From JALYIM01 sp040003205 (GTDB taxonomy: Bacteria > Acidobacteriota > Terriglobia > Terriglobales > Acidobacteriaceae): DNA of 15,615 bases. The notes under the pieces were generated by a model. That model did no database searches. It was not told where the DNA came from and saw nothing but the letters and a program-made list of their open reading frames with translations. Shown piece after piece: positions 14,290 through 15,615 of this stretch. The stretch lies in assembly GCA_040003205.1 (NCBI GenBank), contig JBDUDA010000040.1:1-15615 (forward strand), given 5' to 3'. Within the stretch, counting starts at the first letter, position 1. The number at the start of each line of letters is the position of its first letter. The translations under genes and the position numbers were made by a program.

Positions 14290-15615
14290 TCAAGCTACTT
14301 CTGCCAGCTCCTTGACTTCGGTTTGCTTTTTCGCTGGCAACGAACCCAAAAGGTTTTTCACGATTACATACAGCACTGGGATGAAGAAAAGGTTGAGGGT
14401 GGTGGAAAACAACATACCGCCCACAATCGCGGTTCCGACGGAATGTCGCCCCAACTTGCCGGCTCCGGTTGCGAAATAGAGCGGAAGTACTCCGAGAACA
14501 AACGCGAAAGAAGTCATCAAAATTGGACGCAGGCGCAGTTCCGCCGCCTCAATTGCAGCATCCGTAATAGACCTTCCCCTCTCAATCAGTTGCTCGGCGA
14601 ACTCGACAATCAAAATTGAGTTTTTAGCCGACAGCCCGATCAACATCACTAAACCTATCTGGACATATACGTCGTTCACCAATCCTCGCATGGAGACGAA
14701 AAGCAGGGCCCCGAGTACGGCCATCGGAACCGCCAACAGGATGATGAAGGGCAGTGCGAAACTCTCGTACTGCGCCGACAAGGTGAGATAAACGACAAGA
14801 AGTCCTAGACCGAAGATGATGATCGCTTTGCCGCCAGCTTCAACTTCTTCAAGCGCCAAGCCAGTCCAGCTGAATGACATCCCCTGCAACATGTTCTTCG
14901 TTGCCAGGGCCTGCATAGCTTTCTGCCCTTGGCTGGAACTGTATCCAGGGGCTGCGGATCCGTCGATTTCCGCCGAGCGAAACAGATTGTAGTGATTGAT
15001 GACTTGGGGCCCCGAGGTCTCTTTCAGGGTGACGATATTGCCTAAGGGTACCAACCCGCTGGACTCGGAGCGAACATAATACTGCCGCAAGTCCCCGCAT
15101 TCATCCGGAACGGCTGATCAGCTTGCACGTATACGCGATATGAACGATTGTTAAAATCGAAATCGTTCACATATTGCGAGCCCATGTAAACTCCGAGCGC
15201 CTGGGTGACCTGACTGATAGGCACGCCGATAGCCTTGGCTTTTTCGCGATCAATCTGAACCAACTGCTGCGGATCGTTAGCAGTGAAGCTGGTAAAAAGT
15301 CCCCGGAGATCTGCCTGCTGACGACTACCGCCCACGATCTTGTGAGCAACGGTGTCGATGTCCTGAAGGGTATTGCGGCCTAGGTCTTGCAGCTCGAATT
15401 GAAATCCACCGAAGCTTCCAAGTCCTTGAATTGCCGGAGGTTCGAAGGCGGCAACAATTGCTCCTGGGACGCCGAACAGCTTGGGCGAGACGCGAGCCAC
15501 CACATCGCTTGCGGCGTGTCCTTTGCCCTTGCGTTCGTAAATCGGCTTGAGCGGGGCGAAAATGAGACCGTAATTGGATGAGCTGCCGCCCGCCAGCGAA
15601 AAACCTGGCACAGCG
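14290..15615 (-). pseudogene. RND/HAE1-family multidrug efflux permease, C-terminal half, frameshifted and partial
   Basis: An AcrB-like inner-membrane proton-driven efflux pump. Its N-terminal half lies beyond the window. The upstream frame (15615 to about 15093) covers porter-domain sequence (ending SQYVNDFDFNNRSYRVYVQA, then DQPFRMN). The downstream frame (about 15092 to 14290) resumes with DLRQYYVRS. AcrB relatives have these joined directly, so a single G (read as C on the + strand) seems to be missing from the run 15093-15096. Downstream are five transmembrane helices (TM8-12) with IGLSAKNSILIVEFAEQ, whose Lys corresponds to the proton-relay lysine of AcrB TM10, and RLRPILMTSFAFVLG. Everything else is intact and conserved. 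It may be a recent inactivation or a homopolymer sequencing error; if the base is restored the gene reads through normally to TGA at 14290. Confidence 0.88.

Noticed and set aside
14096..14293. 65-aa - strand frame between the RND and PEP-CTERM genes
   Set aside because: No ribosome-binding site or recognisable domain; it runs through a GC hairpin and the candidate promoter of the PEP-CTERM gene.

Overview
The window looks like a chromosomal segment of a soil-type bacterium, most likely an acidobacterium (Terriglobia/Koribacter-like). This is an inference from a moderate GC content, a PEP-CTERM sorted protein, a dispersed palindromic repeat, several small orphan zinc-ribbon or basic proteins, and a bacterial-type etfB/etfA/ETF-QO cluster. 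No phage, plasmid, integrase, transposase or CRISPR is visible. Most genes are housekeeping or metabolic.

Left part, 1-4545. A truncated copy of a palindromic repeat sits at the very edge. It is followed on the + strand by a YbiT-like ABC-F ATPase, a single-domain rhodanese and a GAF-domain protein. On the - strand lies an RsuA/RluB-type pseudouridine synthase. It is divergent, across only 38 bp, from a PilZ c-di-GMP receptor, which is followed by an uncharacterised 110-aa protein.

Centre, 4545-8565. A tRNA-Lys(CTT) has its own extended -10 promoter. Behind it, on the opposite strand, are two very small candidate genes of 49 and 46 codons; the shorter is Cys-rich. Then come a secreted M28 zinc peptidase with an inserted PA-like domain (+), a DUF2203 protein (-) and moaA for molybdenum cofactor synthesis (-). 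moaA has a leader of about 180 nt rich in hairpins.

Right-centre, 8566-12400 (- strand, read right to left). An electron-transfer operon runs etfB, a small two-helix membrane protein, etfA, then ETF-QO. Together these should take electrons from flavin dehydrogenases (acyl-CoA and similar) to the quinone pool. The membrane protein between the two ETF subunit genes is the most unusual point of the layout. etfB starts at TTG behind a strong GAGGAG ribosome-binding site.

Right end, 12400-15615. A full palindromic repeat of about 180 bp (its right half matches the left-edge copy) precedes a four-Cys zinc-ribbon protein (-), which is divergent from a small Lys/Arg-rich protein (+). A PEP-CTERM exported protein (-) ends in a strong intrinsic terminator. 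Last is the C-terminal half of an RND/HAE1 multidrug efflux permease (-), broken by an apparent one-base deletion in a C-run at 15093-15096 and cut off by the window edge.

No clearly new multi-gene system is present. The best leads are the membrane protein inside the etf operon, the small genes beside the tRNA, the moaA leader and the palindromic repeat family.
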